Shown here piece by piece: positions 61,143-64,000 of a stretch of DNA of 64,000 nucleotides. Source of the stretch: Streptomyces ardesiacus (GTDB lineage Bacteria; Actinomycetota; Actinomycetes; Streptomycetales; Streptomycetaceae); the NCBI RefSeq assembly GCF_003112575.1, contig NZ_BEWC01000001.1, positions 1,178,001 through 1,242,000 on the forward strand, in the 5' to 3' direction. The translations under genes and the position numbers were made by a program. The notes beneath the pieces are model-generated. The model was not told where the DNA came from. It saw nothing but the letters and a program-made list of their open reading frames with translations, and searched no databases. Within the stretch, counting starts at the first letter, position 1. Every line of letters starts with the position of its first letter.

Positions 61143-62468
61143 TCAGAGGGCGAGTGTGCCGCGCAGCCCGGGCTGCAGCCGGTCCCCGTGGGCGCGGACC
61201 ATGTCGTCGCACAGCTTCCAGATCTCCTCGACCCTCAGGGTCGCCGCCGTCGCCGGGTCGGCCATCGCCGCGTGGCGGATGTGCCGGGGATCGTCCTGGA
61301 GGGCCGCCCGCACCACCAGGTCGGTGGTGCTCAGGTAGGCCCGGTTGAGGGCCGCCAGCTGCGGGGGCAGCGCGCCGATGCGGGTGGGCTGGATGCCGGC
61401 GGAGTCCACCAGGCACGGCACCTCCACGGCCCCCCGGGCGGGCAGGTTCTCGATCAGACCGTGGTTCGGCACGTTGCCGTAGACCGTGCGGGGCGTGCCG
61501 GTCACGATGCTGTGGATGATCTGCGGGGCGTACTCCATGGTGCCCTCGACGGTGAGCGGCGCTCCGCAGGCCAGCGCGTCGCGGGTCCGCTCGTACTCGG
61601 CCACGTTCTCGTCCACGATGCCCAGGTAGGCGCCGACGGGCAGCCGCAGCCGGTCGATCTCGCTGTCGTGGTGCAGGTACCAGGGGACGTACTCGGACGA
61701 GTGCTCGCTGGTCTCCGTCGGGTAGTGGCCCAGGCGCCGGTACATGTCCATGCGGACCCGGCGGCGCAGCTGCGGGTCCCCGGCGATCAGGGCGTCCAGG
61801 CGCGGGTGGAGGTCCTCGCCCCCGTGCTCCAGGCGCAGCACCCAGGCCTGGTGGTTGACGCCCGCGGCCCGGTAGGTGACCTCCTCGTAGGGGACCTCCA
61901 GCAGCTCGCACAGGCCCTGGACCGTCCAGTAGACCGAGTGGCACAGTCCCACCACCCGCGTCAGGCCGGTCGCCTCGGCGAGGTACTGGACGTTCATCGC
62001 CATCGGGTTGGTGTAGTTCAGCAGCCAGGCGTCCGGGCAGACCTCGGCGATGTCCTGCCCGAGCGCCTTGAGCAGCGGGAAGGTGCGCAGCGCGCGGAAG
62101 ATGCCGCCGACGCCGAGGGTGTCGCCGATGGTCTGGCGCAGCCCGTACCGGGCCGGGACCTCGAAGTCGGTCCGGGTCGCCTCGCCCATGCCGACCTGCA
62201 CGATGTTGATGACGAAGTCGGCGCCGGCCAGCGCCTCCCGGCGGTCGGCGTGCGCGGTGACGCGCGGCCGGGCGCCGCGCTCGGCGGCGATGTACTCGGC
62301 GGCGGCCCGGGCGGTGGCCAGCCGCTCCGCGTCGATGTCGTGCAGCGAGATGTGCGCCGACTTCAGCTCGTCGAAGGCGAAGAGGTCGGCGAGCAGACCC
62401 TGCGTGAAGACGACGCTGCCGGCTCCGACGAAGGCGATCTTGGGAGCGGTCGGGTGGGCGGTGCTCAT
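61143..62468 (-). CDS. GH4 alpha-galactosidase/6-phospho-glycosidase family protein
   Basis: A 441-aa NAD- and Mn-dependent glycoside hydrolase 4. The NAD loop is IAFVGAGSVVFTQGLL. Metal-binding residues are Cys in VGLCHSVYW and His in GVNHQAWVL; the NYTNPMAMN block is characteristic. Its sugar specificity (alpha-galactose, glucuronate or others) is not fixed by sequence; the Cys-His-Asn set fits alpha-galactosidases (MelA/AgaL). The start overlaps the kinase stop (ATGA). Terminated by the 19-bp hairpin. Confidence 0.93.
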   Translation of the reverse strand: MSTAHPTAPKIAFVGAGSVVFTQGLLADLFAFDELKSAHISLHDIDAERLATARAAAEYIAAERGARPRVTAHADRREALAGADFVINIVQVGMGEATRTDFEVPARYGLRQTIGDTLGVGGIFRALRTFPLLKALGQDIAEVCPDAWLLNYTNPMAMNVQYLAEATGLTRVVGLCHSVYWTVQGLCELLEVPYEEVTYRAAGVNHQAWVLRLEHGGEDLHPRLDALIAGDPQLRRRVRMDMYRRLGHYPTETSEHSSEYVPWYLHHDSEIDRLRLPVGAYLGIVDENVAEYERTRDALACGAPLTVEGTMEYAPQIIHSIVTGTPRTVYGNVPNHGLIENLPARGAVEVPCLVDSAGIQPTRIGALPPQLAALNRAYLSTTDLVVRAALQDDPRHIRHAAMADPATAATLRVEEIWKLCDDMVRAHGDRLQPGLRGTLAL

Positions 62469-63421
62469 GCGGGGCTCTCTCCGTTGCGGGTGAGCTGGGC
62501 GAACGCTTCGTCCCAGGTGGGCTGTGCGGTGGTGCCGCCGTGGGCGCGGGTGGACAGCGCGCCGCAGACGGCGGCGAGTTCGAGGGCCTCGGGCAGGGCG
62601 AGCCCGGTGAGCAGCCCGGCGACGAAACCGGCGTCGAAACTGTCACCGGCGCCCACCGTGTCCACCGGCCGGGCCGGGATGCCGGGCGTGCTGAACAGGG
62701 TCTTTCCGTCGTGGCACAGGGCGCCCTCGGCCCCGTTCTTGACGGCGACCGTCGGCCCCCGGCCGGCGAGCGCGGCGGCGGCCTCCCCGAGGTCCGCGGC
62801 GCCGGGCCCGGCCAGCCGCCGGGCCTCGGCCGCGTTGGGCAGCAGGTAGTCGGTGTGCGGCAGGACGGCGTCCAGCCCGGCCGGGTCCCAGCGGCCCGCC
62901 GGGTCGTCGTTGGTGTCCAGCGACGTCGTCGCACCGTGGGAGCGCGCCGTGCGCAGCAGCCCGGGCAGCCCGGCGGCGAGAGCGGGCAGCAGGAAGTACG
63001 ACGCGGCGTGCACGTGCCGGGCGGCGGAGAGCAGCGCGGCCGGTACGTCCGCGGCCGTCGTGGCCGGCAGGGTGCCCGGGGCCGTGACGATGGCACGGTC
63101 CTCGCCCCGGGTGAGGACGACGGTGAGAGGCGTGGGCAGTCCGGGATCGACGAGCAGGGCACCGGTGTCGACCCCGTGCGCGTCGAGGGCGTCGCGGACG
63201 TAGCGGCCCGCGTCGTCGTCGCCCACGCGGCCGGCGAACGCCACCCGCAGACCGAGGCGGGCCGCGCCGCACGCCATGATCGCGGCCGAGCCGCCGAGGG
63301 TGAGGGCGCCGTCGGGGACGAGCTGTTCGCGTTGCCCGAAGGCGAGGGGGGCGTCGAGGGGACCCACGACGACGTCGGGATTGGCGTCTCCGACGACGAG
63401 CAGGTCGAGGCTGTGCGGCAT
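62465..63421 (-). CDS. PfkB/ribokinase-family carbohydrate kinase
   Basis: A 318-aa sugar kinase. The N-terminal substrate-binding GDANPDVVVG, the GGSAAIMACGAARLG block and the C-terminal catalytic DTVGAGDSFDAGFVAGLL with the base Asp are all present. It is translationally coupled to the GH4 gene and 40 nt after the ABC permease, so it probably phosphorylates the imported or hydrolysed sugar. RBS CAGGGAAG. Confidence 0.92.
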   Translation of the reverse strand: MPHSLDLLVVGDANPDVVVGPLDAPLAFGQREQLVPDGALTLGGSAAIMACGAARLGLRVAFAGRVGDDDAGRYVRDALDAHGVDTGALLVDPGLPTPLTVVLTRGEDRAIVTAPGTLPATTAADVPAALLSAARHVHAASYFLLPALAAGLPGLLRTARSHGATTSLDTNDDPAGRWDPAGLDAVLPHTDYLLPNAAEARRLAGPGAADLGEAAAALAGRGPTVAVKNGAEGALCHDGKTLFSTPGIPARPVDTVGAGDSFDAGFVAGLLTGLALPEALELAAVCGALSTRAHGGTTAQPTWDEAFAQLTRNGESPA

Positions 63422-63461
63422 GGGTCTTCCCTGGAAGTGACGGCGGGCGGAGGGCGGGCGG

Positions 63462-64000
63462 TCAGCCCTTGAGCCCGCTGGAGGTGATCGACTGGATGAA
63501 GGTCTTCTGCGCGCCGAGGAAGGCCAGCAGGACCGGCAGCACGGTGATGACGTTGCCCGCCATCACGGCCGCCCACCGGGTGTGGTGCTGCCCCTGGAAG
63601 GTGGTCAGGCCCAGTTGCAGCGTGTACTGCGTGTCGTGGTTGATGGCGATCAGCGGCCAGGTCAGGTCGTTCCACGTGGTCAGGAAGGTGAGCACGGCCA
63701 CCGTGGCCAGCGCCGGACGCGACAGCGGCAGCACGATCCGCCACAGCACCCGCAGACGGGAACAGCCGTCGATCCAGGCGGCCTCCTCCAGCTCCCTGGG
63801 CAGCGAGAGGAAGAACTGCCGCAGCAGGAACACCGCGAACGGCGTGACCAGCGACGGCACGATCAGCGCGCCCAGGGTGTCGATGAGGCCGAGCTTCTTC
63901 ATCACCAGGAACGTCGGGATCATCGTCAGCTGGAACGGCACCGCCATGGTGGCCAGCATCAGCCCCATCAGCACCCGGGAGCCGGCGAACCGCATCCGGG
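63462..64000 (-). CDS. carbohydrate ABC transporter permease (MalG-type), truncated at the window edge
   Basis: The C-terminal 179 or so residues of an inner-membrane permease. The reading frame is open to the right edge, so the ATG near 63995 is internal. The EAA loop is ELEEAAWIDGCSRLRVLWRIVLPLSRP, which contacts the ATPase, with TM segments before and after (TMAVPFQLTMIPTFLVM, NVITVLPVLLAFLGAQKTF). It ends SITSSGLKG, typical of the family. It sits first in a minus-strand operon with the kinase and GH4 genes. Confidence 0.93.
   Translation of the reverse strand, partial: RMRFAGSRVLMGLMLATMAVPFQLTMIPTFLVMKKLGLIDTLGALIVPSLVTPFAVFLLRQFFLSLPRELEEAAWIDGCSRLRVLWRIVLPLSRPALATVAVLTFLTTWNDLTWPLIAINHDTQYTLQLGLTTFQGQHHTRWAAVMAGNVITVLPVLLAFLGAQKTFIQSITSSGLKG

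Overview
The window is high-GC chromosomal DNA from a Streptomyces-type actinomycete. This rests on the very strong third-position GC bias, frequent GTG starts and stop/start overlaps, a sigB/rsbA/rsbV partner-switching locus, a complete conservon (cvnA-E) and a furA-catalase-peroxidase pair. From memory the gene order looks like one continuous stretch of the S. coelicolor left arm; this was not checked by any search. I see no transposase, integrase, CRISPR array, tRNA or rRNA. Both ends cut genes: a GDSL/SGNH hydrolase at the left and a sugar ABC permease at the right.

Layout. 1-11.7 kb: SGNH hydrolase fragment, GATase and FemX on the minus strand, Ku, the sigB-rsbA-rsbV stress locus, a PRC-barrel protein, Dps, a flavodoxin-like reductase, a methyltransferase, an orphan FAD-binding subunit and a GH25 lysozyme. 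12-18.7 kb: a conservon whose P450 lacks the EXXR motif, then a second, conventional P450 and a FadR-type regulator on the minus strand. 18.7-25.1 kb: a six-gene, tightly overlapping operon (MFS transporter, DhaK-DhaL kinase, RpiB-like, TIM-like and EryC-like isomerases, ApnO-like dehydrogenase). It is preceded by a perfect FadR-type operator, a small leader ORF and a hairpin, and ends in a 14-bp-stem terminator. 25.1-30.6 kb: peptidase E and an IclR regulator, divergent from a DUF1177 - NCS1 permease - M20 peptidase operon.

30.6-42.8 kb: cysteine-free L33 and L36 ribosomal proteins, an exonuclease-BRCT-BRCT-TerD fusion, a polyprenyl synthase, a secreted subtilisin, a WGR/propeller protein, a DUF475 (TerC-like) membrane protein, furA-katG, and a phosphotransferase gene broken by two frameshifts. 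42.8-48.2 kb: secreted beta-mannanase with a 16-bp CebR-type palindrome at its promoter, a proline-rich membrane protein, a two-component system and a secreted CAP-domain protein. 48.2-54.9 kb: an ACP-KAS-acyltransferase set beside pyruvate carboxylase. 54.9-64 kb: a CYTH-CHAD protein, an M23 peptidase, a multidomain SpoIIE phosphatase with its own ATPase domain, and a GH4 alpha-galactosidase / PfkB kinase / ABC permease operon.

The most interesting unit is the 18.7-25.1 kb operon. Its enzymes match, family by family, the kinase and isomerases known to convert tetruloses to erythrose 4-phosphate, but it has no recognisable polyol dehydrogenase and adds an ApnO-like oxidoreductase. The real substrate is therefore open.
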